DNA from: Ephydatia muelleri
Lineage: Eukaryota > Porifera > Demospongiae > Spongillida > Spongillidae
Direction: 5' to 3'
NCBI GenBank assembly: GCA_013339895.1
Contig: JABACO010000016.1
Coordinates: forward strand, 1,808,608 to 1,872,607
Length of the DNA stretch: 64,000 bases
Of this stretch, positions 49,447 through 61,372 are shown piece after piece. A program made the translations under genes and the position numbers. The notes under the pieces are model-generated. The model ran no database searches. It had not been told where the DNA came from and saw only the letters and a program-made list of their open reading frames with translations. Positions within the stretch are counted from its first letter, which is position 1, and each line of letters starts with the position of its first letter.

Positions 49447-50800
49447 ATACACACATGGCCACATGCACATACACACACACACGCATTCACACACACAATG
49501 CACACATATTAACACACTTGCACATGTGTGTATGTGTATAATTCATGTGTGTATGTGTATGCATACATGTACACACACATTCACTCATACACAGAAATAC
49601 TGTTGAACAGCAAATACACTCTGAGAGAAGTGCACTTTTTGCAATTGGAACTACTCAAAAGTCCTGTATAGCTTTCCTCACATTTGGACAACTCTATATC
49701 TTAGACATCCTGAATACCTACAGTGTACCCAAGCTATTTGTGTCCTTTCTTGTCATCGTGAGACATGTTGATTATCCACAATTGAAACAAATATACATGT
49801 AGGGTCATGCTTAAAATATATTTCGGTGCGCATGCGTGACCTTTAGAAACACGTTCTGTTATTTATTAACAGGTAAGTTCGGTGTTACAAGACTTTTTGG
49901 TAAGCTATTTGTTTCCTTCCAGCGTTGAGCGATGCATTTGAGTAAGACGAGTTGAGCGCTTTGAAGAGAGTTAATCGAGAACAGCAGTTCGCGATCGGAC
50001 CGGAATGCCTGTTTATACGCTCTAGCTAAGAAAAATTCGGCTACTACTGTCTGTCGCGCTACCCACTATAATGAGCCACTGCTTAAGGCAGGTAAGTACC
50101 TTGTCGCGTTAAATAACGCCCTACCTTACCTTACAAAGGTCATATGACACGCTGGCTCTAGCAAGCCTTCGAGGTAAGCTTAACAATCGGTACGATTGAC
50201 GTTGTTATTGTCACCGATCTGCTTAGCGAACATGACCATCGTTGGACTGATGGTGGCACCCAAGATTCAATTAAAAGGTTAGACATGTCTCATATTGGAA
50301 CCTGACCTTTATATATATGCATGTGTCTTCTTCATTTGTTTAGTGTCCGAAGCATGCAGAGAAACACTCCAGGACTACTCGATCGTCGTATAGGCCCTAA
50401 AGACATGTTTATAGTTTTGTTGTATGTTTGTATTTATTATCAACTTTTTGTTAAAATCATCAACTGTTGTTGTATAGTTTATTAAGATCAATTTATGTTG
50501 TATCATAAGATTACGGTGCATACACGAACTTCTGATACCCGTGTCAACACCCATAAGAGTGTAATGGCTACATTCAGGGGTGTTGGCTGTAACACTCCTG
50601 AGCGGTTACCACTACACTCCATGGGGTGTTATTCCTAAACAGGCGTACGAACACCCCTAAGTGTGTTGTGGCAACACCCTTTTTTTAACAGTGAAGGCTT
50701 AGCCCTGCTTTGCATTGAATCCGAGTTAGCAAAGACAATAGATTACGATTCAATCATTGCCACATTTGCGTCCAGGAAGGATAGAAAAGCGGCACTGTGA

Positions 50801-52002
50801 GTCTGTGCCGAGTGTGCATGGTGACATCGCCGATTCGTTCATAGTAGTTATGATTCATTGAACATTATGCCACTGAACAGTCCATAGCATTCAAGCTATT
50901 TATACTATTGATTGGACCTTAATTTATTCATGTACTGTAATCGTGTCACTGCAATTTCATTTGTCGATTGATCAAAATTCACGGCCAGACGAAATTTAAT
51001 CGCTAACATGCAGATAAGTAATTTTAGTCCATTAATATTGTTTATTTATTTTTAAAAAGTATTAATGAGGGGGCCTCTCGTGAGAGTTATTACCCGGGCC
51101 CCCAACCTGGCTCTCAACGGGCCTGGCCACAATCTGAGTCTGTATCAACGCTAGTATAATAGTCATGCTTCTTTTGCTATTATTAACTCTTAGCCTCTCC
51201 GACTCCATTTTGACCGATTATCAAACTGGGATTTCTAATCCAATCTGGATATTTTCAATCATACACCATATTTACAGTACGGTATGCACTCACGTGACTA
51301 TCAACAATAGCAGCACAGTACTAGTAATATGGACTATGTTAGTCCTAGTTACTAATACTTAGGGTTGGAGCGGGCTAAATATTCCAGGCTTATGCTTTTC
51401 TAAACATGCATTGCTGAGCGGGTGAATCCTTTCAATTGCGGGTGACACCCGCAAAATGCGGGTGAGTTGGTAATAATAAATCTCGGTGCATTCCTCCAGC
51501 CGGACACGTTTGTACGTATAATGTTTTGTGTTTAAAATGACTTAGGTGCAATGTTTTAGAACGACTTACGGGCAATGTTGCGTTTTGTTTTGCAACGTAT
51601 GACGTGAATTGTTTAATGCTAATATCGATGTTATGTCTGGGACACGCAAACCGCGTTTTGCTTTGCAACGTATGACGTGAATTGTTTAATGTCCGGACAC
51701 GCAAACCGCCTTTTGTTATTTGTTTAAACCCAAAACCCGTGTTAGTGGTCAGCATGTAACCACAAAACCGGCCGACGCGTAATGCGCAAAACCCACAAGT
51801 GTGCAGTGTTTGCTCGCGACACCGTATAAAGGGGTGTTCCGATTTGTTTTCCCGCGCTCATCAGCAGCAATTTTCATCGAGCTAGCGGAACAACGTCTCT
51901 AAAGGTAAGCTCTAGGCGGCTGCAAAACATTCTAAAATCGCGCTAGTTGTATACTAAGGAGAATGGAAAGGAGGAACTGGGCGCATTCTCTAGGTCGGCT
52001 CA
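50801..52002. other. Non-genic stretch
   Basis: No gene recognised. A ~60-bp segment around GCAACGTATGACGTGAATTG (51591-51625 and 51664-51695) is tandemly duplicated. Confidence 0.4.
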
Positions 52003-52010
52003 CTTGCCAT

Positions 52011-52303
52011 CAGCCCCGGATCCAGGAATTTGTTATGGGGGGGGGGGGGGGGGGGGGGGGGGGTTTACCAGAGGGGCGGCGAAGCTGTTTCAACGGGGGG
52101 GGGGGAGACAAAATGGTCCACTCCGCTCCTGCTCTGTCGTGCTCCACCGCTTCGTTGACATTTGTCCGTACAACTGAGTAATCGGGACTTTGAAGACGCA
52201 ACACGTACATAATCTGTAGATCTTTGTCCGTCGCGTGCGCGTTACTCGGGAAAGGATGGGGCGGCCCCCCCCCCCCCCCCATCCCCCCAAGAATCCAGGG
52301 CTG
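52011..52303. mobile_element. hAT-type MITE with 8-bp TSD
   Basis: Ends CAGCCCCGGATCCAGGAATT and, in reverse, CAGCCCTGGATTCTTGGGG form a TIR. Perfect 8-bp direct repeats CTTGCCAT flank it (52003-52010 and 52304-52311). The interior contains a ~26-base G-run and C-runs. Non-coding. Confidence 0.85.
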
Positions 52304-52668
52304 CTTGCCATAAGTTCGAACAGGCTACGTTGTGGTACCGGTTGAGCTATATGGTAAGCTCAGAATTCACGAGGTGTGTACCATAGCCACCATTTTCCGG
52401 CGTACTGATCAGTTTGACCTACGTAGGACACTTGTCGCCTGTGTGATTATGATAAACGCTCATTAGTCGTGCAAATGCATTACCTAAGTATGGGCTAACC
52501 AGACGGTTGAGTTGGGCCCAATCCTCAGGGGCTCTTCTCTGCTTAGACCACATTGTCGTTCGTTCATTCCATTCTGTACGTACGTGCATTGGTATTTCTG
52601 TCTTCATTACATTAATATCAAATTATTTATTCCACCATCACAGATATTGCTACACCATTGAGACCTGC

Positions 52669-55600
52669 ATGGATGCACAGTCTTATTTCCGAGAACTGCT
52701 TGCAGACTTGCAAAGGCAACTGAATCCTGATGACATATCAGGACACCTTTACTCCGCTGCACTGCTAACTCAATCAGAACACGACGAGGTCAATAACACT
52801 ACGCTGTCGGATCGTGTGAGGATAACCAAATTGCTAAGTGCAGTTGAGAAAGCAATACGCATCGACGCCCAAAACTTCTCAACATTTTTGAATGTTTTGG
52901 ATAAAACTCCTCAGTATCAACCGATTGCACGTCGGGCAAGGAGTGAGTGGTTTTCCATTTTGAATGACTATATATAATCTGTTCATAGCTAATATTCCTT
53001 ATTAATGGCATTTGTTAAAACGCATCCCTGTCGTGCAGCTAACCTTAAAGCAGATCTATTTCACTAAAGTGATGGCATGCACTGGTGATATGCTGGAGGA
53101 GCATCTTAAGAGTGCCTGTGTACACATAGCTCACGTATTTGTTAGGTCTTCCCAAATGCAGTACTTTGTTTAAATGAGGGGAAAAGCTATCCATATTATA
53201 GTCATGGCATGTCCCTTGGTCTCAAATTTTTTAAAAGAGGCATTTTTCATTTTGTTTAATGTAAGCAGTTCAGGTTTTGAAACCATAATTTTTTTAACAC
53301 CATTACCGAAGGGGTATAACACTCACTTTCAGTTACGTTGTCATATCTAGACTTCTTGTATTGCTAAGCCATTTCATTCTATTTGAATGAGTAAGGTGTG
53401 TGGTCTAGGACAAAAGTGTATATCTGTATTTGAGCTACACTAACTCATATATGTGATTTGCCTATTAGAAAAACTTAGACTGCAGCAGCAACCCTCTGTT
53501 GGCACATCTGTTGGCACTTCTGTTGGTGCAGCTGCTGGCCCACTAATAGGTAAATCTGATATGAAAAGTAATGAATTTCAGTACAAGTGCATTGCCACTA
53601 TTCTTGCTGCCAGCTAGTGTTGTAATATTTGGCTGGATTCGTGAGTTTTGCTGCTATAAGCATTCTGTATCGCGAATGACTCTTACGATATACATGTACA
53701 GATGCATGGTGCACTTGACACAAGTTACTCCTAGGGAGAATTTAGCTTTTAAAGTTGGTGCATTATTGGATGTATTTCATTCCAGGGTTAACACTTGCTG
53801 CCCCTGTAGTTAAAGTGATCATATGACTGTAAACACAAGTTTTCTAGAACTTTCCTTTTGGTCAAGCTGTTTATTCACCTATGCATGTATAGCTCCTCTG
53901 GTCTCCATCGCACTCTTCTCCCCTTTATCTTCCCACCGTCACTGTGTTCTTTTCTCACTTCTTGGCATTACTGCGTTTTCCACTTCTTTGTGTAGAGCTT
54001 TAGAGACTTTACAGGCATTAGTTTGAATTCATTTGCATGCATATAAAGTCGTTGCTATCTTGAGTACAGTCCTTCATTTTGCCTTCAACTTTTCATTCCC
54101 TTCACTGCAGGGCAGATACTCTGATGCTTTGCCTGGCATGTGCATGTATTCCCTATGTATTGCGGGGTAGTAAGGCATGAGCATAAAACAGCAGAATAAT
54201 TCAAAGTTACATATAATGACATGTAAGTGGAATGCAATGCTTTATGGCATTGCAAACTGTGTTATTCTCTCATGTGTATTCTTGTTATACAAGTGATATA
54301 CCTAATTTGTATAACACTTGAATATGCTTGAGAGTAAAACCAGAGATAATACTGAGGTCATATAGAGCAATGTAACACACCACACCTCCTTTGTCAACCC
54401 TACATAGGTCCAGCTATCCTAAGTCCTAGTGAGGAGGCATCTGGAAATGGTGCAAGGGTAGGGTGATGGGAAATCTGTGAGAGGATTATGACACTGCCTG
54501 TAGAACTCGACTGACTTTCAATCCTCTGTTCAACCCTTTTACCTTAAATGCCATAGCTTTCCAGCAGGCCCGGCCAGAAACCTGGCACACCCCACCATTC
54601 CAAGTCTCAACCTGCAACTAAGCCTGTACCATCTCATGTAGATGGGAGCTCATTTCAAATGACAGTGTAGCCCCACTTTATGTGTGTGGCTTATACAATA
54701 TATCCAGAAATTCCAATACATCGAGAGGACACCTATGCATGTTGAAAATATATTCCGATTGCATCACACTGGATAGAGAAAAATCAAAAAACAATAACGA
54801 TATTTATTTATGGCAATTGCACTGAAAGGAAAAGTGCTAAAAATCGTCAAGGAAAAAGTAATTAGTACTTGCGGTTGTGGTCATTACGTAACTCAGTAAG
54901 CACATCATGAACTAGTTAACTAATGTGTGCACGAGATCTCAGATCAGTCCTCAACATACCACGGATGTTTGTGCTCGTACAAATGTTGGAAATAAAGTTC
55001 AGTAAAGTACTATTGAAACGTACTTGCGTCATCCCATAGCAACTGCCCCGACAATGTAATGTCCTATGGAATTTGCAGCTGTGTATAGACAAAGTTGTAA
55101 GCATGCAGCTACATGTATACATACATAGAGCCATGTGCATGTGTGTGTATAGTAGAGATATGCGGATCTTATACTTGTAGGCTTTTCTAAGAGTGACTGC
55201 ATGCCGTGTCCTTTTGCTGAGCATACCATCAGTTGCTTTCCAACCACTGGGGTTTAAAAAAGCAATTATGCACTCATCCGGTGGAGCTGAACAACCTGCT
55301 TTGTTTACTGAGGCCAGATAAGCAGCCGAGCAATGTAAAGCCAACCTACAGAGGCCTAGACCACCCCTACTGAGGCTCAGCTGAACTTGAAGCCACTCGG
55401 AGTCGGAAGGATCGATTGCAACACAGTCACAAAAGTGACGACGAACCTCTGCATCAAACAATGCTAGGCCTTCAGACACAAGGGCAGGTGGAGTGGAGCG
55501 AGCTAAATGGACCAGCTTACAAAAGGTGGCACAATGACATAAGTAAGGAGTGCAATTTGAGGATCTAATGAACCCACCTCTGACATCTGGGACAGCAATT

Positions 55601-57573
55601 TGATTGCCTTGGCTCGCTTTTGAGCGAGGAATTTGGCACAAAATATTGCATCCCCAATAGGAGCACCCAGGATCTCAAAGTTAGGCTCATGAAACACCTT
55701 TATGTCAGCTGGAAAGCCCTCTATGTCACCTCGAGAAAAGAGTTCACACTTGGCCATATTGATATATAGCCCCAAGGAGGGACCAATGATTATTATTATT
55801 AGTAGTAGTAGTAACAATAATGTCACCCAGCATTTTGGGTTTGGGAATGGCCTGGCCGATGGCAAGTAGAGAGGCAAAAGACCGGAAAAAACACTCTGAG
55901 CCTCCATCCCCCAGTTACCGTATGTTTCTACGGCTAGGGGGATACATGTCCACCCCAACTCCTGGCATCTGGTGTCATTGGCCACATGCTTTCTAAGTTA
56001 AAGTTTTATTATTATAGGCTCACTTTTCTTGCTTTTATGGTGGCGAACACTTCTATGAGTTTATCATAGTCTAGCAAAGAGTTTTTTTTTGGCTTCTTCA
56101 AAGTCTTCTCGCATTTTCCACTTCTTTGCTTTGTCTGCGCCGGATTCATATTTTCGGTATTTGGCTCTATCTCTACCCATAACTGATAGAATGGTGGATC
56201 TAATCAGTGAAACAATAAAAGCACCACGCACGATGTTAGAAACTACTAATGGCTGGTTAGTACATTATTATTCAGGATTCAACTATCTAATTCTGATTTA
56301 TTAAATATGCTCCCACCCGTACTAGTTCAAACACCCCATCTCAGTCTGGGTCCAGCCTTGTCTGACATTAGTGGTGTGTTCGTAAGGATCCACCTGATCG
56401 TTGGAGGCAGCGTCTCGATATTTTTCCTCTTATGTGGCCCTATTTGAGGAGAAGCATCGACATTCCTCCATTTTCGCGGCTCTTCCGAGGTCAACCAGTC
56501 AGTTTTGTCACCCAAAGCGTATGCACCTGGAAAGAAAGGGGAGGCGGTTTCTGAATTTGTTCTGGGAACATTTCAAAGATAGTACAAACTCCATCTTCCG
56601 AGGTACCATCCCACGATGCGCTATGCATAGTGGGGCCCCTTCGGGCGCCGGGCGTTGGGTGGTTGCCCCAGCTTCCCCCCCCCCCCCGGCACTACATCAA
56701 CGAACTCTGGAATAGACATTAAAAATACGACTGAAATTGCGGCGGTATTATTGTTGGTACCAAGTATTAATTAACTTTTAATTACATTCAGATATTATAC
56801 AGTGGTTAAAGTACATCATATGCGGACTATAAACTAAATTTAGTGATTAGGGGTGTATTGAAATTTATTCATAATTGAGAAACAACTTCAATAATCAAGC
56901 ACATATTTCATTATAAAACTTCTTTGAAGACAGAGGTATGAAACTTTGCATTATTCTCCTTAATGCTTACCTATAATAATTATAATGATGTTTATTAACT
57001 ATTTTTGGATTTTGAATATATGGGTGTTGCTTTTAAAATTAAAATGAACCCTTTAATAACTCAACAAAACAACTTAAATGATGTACACTGTGCTACAAAA
57101 ATTGCACCAGCATGGGGTATGACTGCAAGAGATTAAATTACCATTATTGTGGTTAAAAGATGCACTTACTGTTCTAATTAATACTTGATACCAACAATAT
57201 TTCTTAATACATTCTGGTAATGATTGTATTCCATTTACACCTGTCAATCATTCTATTTCAGGTATATGTATCGTCGTGGTCATTTTGGCAGTGGCAATTG
57301 GCATTAACTTTCGTAAGTTCGTGCTGTGGTTTTGTTAATTTGTACAACAACAGACTTACACGTGACATTTTGTGAAGCTTTGTGAATTTCTATTGTGTTC
57401 AGGCTACATGTGAAGTACGCATATCATTTAGATTGAGGGCGGAGGTATTAAGGAATTGTGGCCAGTAATTCTTATTTAGCACTATATATTATACATTTGT
57501 AGAGCTGGACATAATCAGCACCTTCTCATGCTCTGTTTGGTCATTGGTCAGAGAACATTCTATGGCGTGTTGA
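52669..57573 (+). CDS. CARD - linker - transmembrane protein (158 aa)
   Basis: Four exons: 52669-52942, 53469-53549, 57262-57312, 57503-57573. They total 477 nt with every GT-AG phase consistent and a TGA stop. The start MDAQSYFRELLADLQ follows a CATCACAG acceptor, so a 5'UTR exon is likely. Aa 4-88 looks like a CARD: FRELLADLQRQLNPDDISGH, LLTQSEHDEV, DRVRITKLLSAVEKA, then FSTFLNVL. Aa 92-118 is a flexible linker of repeated SVGT units. The third exon encodes the hydrophobic stretch ICIVVVILAVAIGI (aa ~120-133), a single membrane segment, followed by a ~24-aa tail. CARD assignment is by pattern only; another death-fold type is possible. The layout recalls membrane-anchored CARD adaptors such as MAVS, but homology is not shown. 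The 3.7-kb second intron holds antisense LINE debris. The two short 3' exons are less secure than the first two. Confidence 0.7.
54916..55985 (-). mobile_element. Scrambled RLE-type LINE fragments (in CARD-TM intron)
   Basis: On the minus strand, first comes the end of the endonuclease region: CQELGWTCIPLAVETYGNWG (55970-55900). After a TTA/TAG microsatellite (about 55790-55815) comes an upstream RT-proximal piece: GLYINMAKCELFSRGDIEGF, then EILGAPIGDAIFCAKFLAQK. After a frame change, LARSTPPALVSEGLALFDAE and LSLSRGGLGLCRLALHCSAA follow. In the intact element the order is RT, then GGLGLR block, then endonuclease, so two truncated copies are joined head to tail here. Decayed. Confidence 0.65.
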
Positions 57574-58870
57574 AGGACTGGTTGTGCCCAAGTAGCGATG
57601 CAGCAGTTTCCCAGAGACCTTCAGAGACTTTTCAAACGTTGACACAAAGAGCAATGAAAGAGCACTTTGAACCTAGTTGCCAGACAGAAATGTACTGGAG
57701 GAATATTTCTAAGGCGAAGTGATGAAACTTGGCATGATTTTGCCAACGACTTACACAGGCTGGTTGATAAGCGATGCCAGATGTGCAAGTAGAAGCGTGA
57801 CAACAACCGGCAGTAATGCGCTACGTGGAAAAGTAATCTTCTGACACACCAGTTGCATTCAGGTGTGAGTCAGTATCACCCTTAATACCCTAGCAGAAGC
57901 ACCAGAGATGGAGTTGTTTGCCATAGCTTCAGTCATGTCTTTTTGCAAAGTGAGGTTGTTGGCAGCAGGTACCCGGACTGAAAACTCCCAAAATACAATA
58001 ATGCGCTGGGCTTGTTGAATACTCTGCTACATTGAATGGGAAAACTAGAAGTGCACGCATGGGATTCGGGACAAAATGAAACGACGCACCAGAAGGACAC
58101 TCCCACAGCAAATCACGTTCTATCTATCAATTCATCATCTGCCTACCAGATCCCAGCACATGCACGTTAATTTTCTACTTGGACACTGGTGCCATAAGAG
58201 TCATTTTGTAGAACATAAGATATTCTATAACATGAAAACTTGAACAAAAGGGTTGTACCATTTTCTAGATACAGTAACTGCCTCATTTGTTTAAAAGTAG
58301 TAATTCATTACCATTTTGAAGTTATGATGCACATAATGGGAAGAAGATGTAGAGTGTCTCGAGTAAATTAAAAAAAAAACCCTCTGTCCACACGATTGGC
58401 AGTGCAAAAAGCAAGTAAACAAGGTACATTACTGTTATGGTGTTTGATAATGTAGAACTGTTCGTTGTAGGATCCTATAAAACACCAATGTAACAGTACT
58501 GTACCTTGTTTCCTTGCTTTTTGCATCATCAATCCTGCATCCAATAAATCACTTCCTCTGATAGCAAACTTTAAAAGTTGTTTTTATTTACTTGTTTCCC
58601 TGATTTTTATTTCAGCCCCTCCCCCACCCCCACACCCCCCCTCACACCCAAAAACCAGAATGTCTGAGCTGTATTGATAACGATTAGTTCAGTCTACACT
58701 GGGCTGTTAAAACAACATTTCTTTGTTCGTGTTTGTTAGTACACTTGGACTCAGTAGCTACATGATAATATGAGCCCAGTCGCTGGCACACTACTGCTTG
58801 GTATTGGGTGCACTGAGAAGCCTGCTTGGCCATGCGTAATGTGCTTGTTTAGCTGCACTCTCGTCACTTC
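57574..58870. other. Non-genic stretch with one hairpin
   Basis: An imperfect inverted repeat at about 58408-58527 (GCAAAAAGCAAGTAAACAAG and the reverse CTTGTTTCCTTGCTTTTTGC) looks like a MITE. No other feature recognised. Confidence 0.45.
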
Positions 58871-58889
58871 ACCTTAGCAGTGATGTACT

Positions 58890-59545
58890 TGATGATATTA
58901 TAATTATTGTGGATAAGCTGGTGTGCCAGCACATCCATAAATGTGTTGAAGTCTACCACATCAGTGCTTGCAAGAAAATCTTTGTCTGATTCATACCTGT
59001 AAGCTAAGTAAGCATCAACAACACATATACCTAAGATGGTCCCAAATGTTCTGTGCCACCATGTACTAGTTATCTGCTCTCCCTCTCGACTGCATGTGAG
59101 CCTTGTCTGTAATGGTCATGCACATCAATCGAAGAAAAAGAACTCAAAGAACTTTTCTGGTATAACTGGCTTTGGTGTTATCTTTGTGTACTGCACTGGG
59201 ATTGGTATGCCATCAATTACATCAATTCTATGGCATATATGCTCCACTAGTATATTCCAGGGTGTCCAATATATTGGTTGCATACCTTTCCATTGCCTGA
59301 AGCCATTGAAAGAGCTGCTTCTTTGCAGCTTTCCTATGTGGTAATAACCTTGGCCTAATAGTGAAACTGGAGATTTAACGTGCTGACAGCAATGATGATA
59401 CAAGCAGTCCCTTTCCAAGGAGCACACAATTTAGTAACTGTGATGTACCTTCTACGTGGCTTGCTGTGAAATCTTCAGTGCCAAAGTCACATGCACAGTC
59501 CAGCATATATACAAGAATGAACTTGACACTGGTCAGACCTTATGC
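58890..59545 (-). pseudogene. Transposase-like remnant, family uncertain
   Basis: Minus-strand frames read VYMLDCACDFGTEDFTASHV, then WNILVEHICHRIDVIDGIPI, then VIPEKFFEFFFFD. After a frame change they read STWWHRTFGTILGICVVDAY, then LAYRYESDKDF and FMDVLAHQLIHN. The WW-R-F...VxDAYLxY block resembles the C-terminal part of piggyBac-like (IS4-type) transposases, but I am not certain. Frame changes show it is degraded. Confidence 0.35.
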
Positions 59546-60144
59546 AAGGGCCTGACTAGGCAGGGTTAGCTCCAGGTTAATTGTAGTAAATAGGGCTTTA
59601 GTTTGTAATAATCTACCGTATTTTCATTCTTTTACCGTTTCCACTCTCACACGAAAACCAATTAATATTCAGTCGAACCATTGAAATTGAAAACACATGC
59701 AGGATTGCCAATAACCAACGGTTATTTTTCTATAACCCTTGGTAAAAATCATTCTTATGTGGAGACTAATGGAGGTTCCAAAACCCAAGGGCGGGGAGCA
59801 CAACAAAACTGTACTGTGTGTGCAACATGATGAATGAAATCATGGTAACAATAGGCGCTATAGTAGTTTTAAATGCGGATAGCGGCGCCACTTATATGGA
59901 ACGTAAAGCAATTAGGGCATGTGTCGTGCAGGGATCACGTTCAAGGGAGGGGGTGTACCTCCCTTTTAATTAAGAAGAACTACGGATGTGACATCACTAA
60001 TCAACGTACTTCACGAATTGTTCCTGTGGCATTCATCATTGTGAGATTGATTTCATGGGCTAACGTGGCCCACGGTAAGTGGAAGGCTGTGCCTAAAGCT
60101 TTTCTTCTGATAGCCAATCCCACAAAATAGGTGATTTAGTAGCG

Positions 60145-61294
60145 TTGATTGAAACTTCAATTGTGGCTCGAACAACACCCCCTCACCTGGCCTTTGGCTC
60201 CCTGGAGTCCTTTGACAGTGATGTCAAGATGTGTTTCTCAAGCTGTGTAGCCACTGACATTTCAGATGTAGCCTGGAAACAGGCTCAACTTGGCTTGAGC
60301 TATGGTGGCCTTGGTCTGCGCTCAATTTCACACCATTCCTGTGCGGCATACATTGCATCATTGAGTTTTTCTGGCCTGGGTAGTGCTGACAACCCTCACC
60401 TGGTGCGGTCGATTGTCAGGTATAATAGTTTGGTCTCACCTCCGGATGGCATCTCTGTGGAGACTATTTTAGCTTCACCGATCCCACAGAGAATCTTGTC
60501 TCAGAGGCTGGATGACCACTCTTTTGGGCTTGTAATTGCAGCTGCAACTGACGCAGACAAAGCACGTCTTCTCTCTACATCTGCACCCCATGCAGCCTCT
60601 TGGCTCTCAGTTGTGCCTTCTGTAGGTCTTGGGCTATATTTAGATCCCAATGAGCTTCAGATAGCAGTGAAGTGGTGGTTGGGCTTGGACACTTCCAGAG
60701 GCTCTTCATGTGCTCTTTGCCCTGATGTGGCACTGGCCTCTGGGCCATCATGTAACTACCTGCCGGCGTGGTGGTGATGTCTTTATACGCCACAATAGGT
60801 TGCGTGATGTCTTCCTGAGCTTTTGCCACCAAGCTCACATTGCAGCAAGGTTAGAAGCTGGAAGTGGCCTCACTCCAGGACTGGATCACACTCGCCCAGC
60901 TGATGTGCTAGTGAGGGACTGGGCACAAGGCAAGCCAGCTGCCTTTGACATCACAGTCACATCTCCTCTTACTCCTGCTATTTTGGCTGGGGCAAGTAGG
61001 AGGGTGGGTGCTGCTGCTGAAGCTGCAGAAAACAGAAAGCACACAGCCAATGACCCTAAATGTGCTGAACTAGGCTGGAGGTGTGTGCCTCTAGCAGTAG
61101 AAACTTACTGCAATTGGGGTGAGGAAGCAAGAAGAACCTTCACTCTACTGGCCACACACTTGGTCTTTGGCTCTTCCTCATTTTGTAAAGCCAGGGTGAT
61201 CAGTGACATGTTTGGAAGGCTAAATATCACACTGGTTAGAGCCATAGCAAGGGCCATACTGGCTAGGAATGTGATCCCTACTGACTTTAATTAA
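60145..61294 (+). mobile_element. RLE-type LINE, 3' part (copy A)
   Basis: Two overlapping frames, 60145-60777 and 60710-61294, separated by a frameshift near 60740. The first has ARTTPPHLAFGSLESFD and LGLSYGGLGLRSISHHSCAA. Across the break come CALCPD, then LGHHVTTCRRGGDVFIRHN, then RPADVLV, then KPAAFDITVTSP, then CVPLAVETYCNWG. C-x2-C...H-x4-C...RHN followed by PAD...FD is the zinc knuckle plus restriction-like endonuclease signature of R2-group LINEs. The 5' end is truncated near 60145, as expected after target-primed reverse transcription. Its 3' tail continues into the 61373 palindrome. Confidence 0.7.
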
Positions 61295-61372
61295 ATAATA
61301 ACTTGTAATATATAGATTTATTAGAAGATATTACTGTTGTATATGTATTATTTGTAGATTATGTAAAGCCAA

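Larger units (their letters stand above)
46920..50693. mobile_element. CACTG-ended TIR element (3774 bp) inserted in hAT gene
   Basis: Left end CACTGTTAAAAAAA and right end TTTTTTTAACAGTG are inverted repeats. Both are followed by clusters of GGGGTGTT/AACACCCC words (46937-47090 and 50545-50675) acting as subterminal repeats. A 2-bp AA duplication flanks it. No transposase was seen inside; the interior holds CA repeats, two nested G-rich elements and a palindromic CA/GT tract. CACTG termini with subterminal repeats suggest a non-autonomous CACTA-like element. Confidence 0.8.
46731..50800 (+). pseudogene. hAT transposase C-terminus (hATC dimerisation domain), split by an insertion
   Basis: 46731-46919 encodes LLNKLHDVRLESLFP, then TLPVTVASAERSFSRLKRI, then STMAQERLQ. 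50696-50800 continues it with GLALLCIESELAKTI, then ASRKDRKAAL and stop. The TVASAERSFSxLK block and the following LALLxIE helix form the hAT C-terminal dimerisation region. A 3774-bp element at 46920-50693 separates the halves. Deleting it with one AA of the TSD gives an uninterrupted CTA CAA GGC TTA junction. The upstream part of the gene is lost in or before the N gap. Confidence 0.85.

Noticed and set aside
59873-60130. 85-aa plus-strand frame before LINE copy A
   Set aside because: Does not resemble the LINE protein and no other family is recognised.
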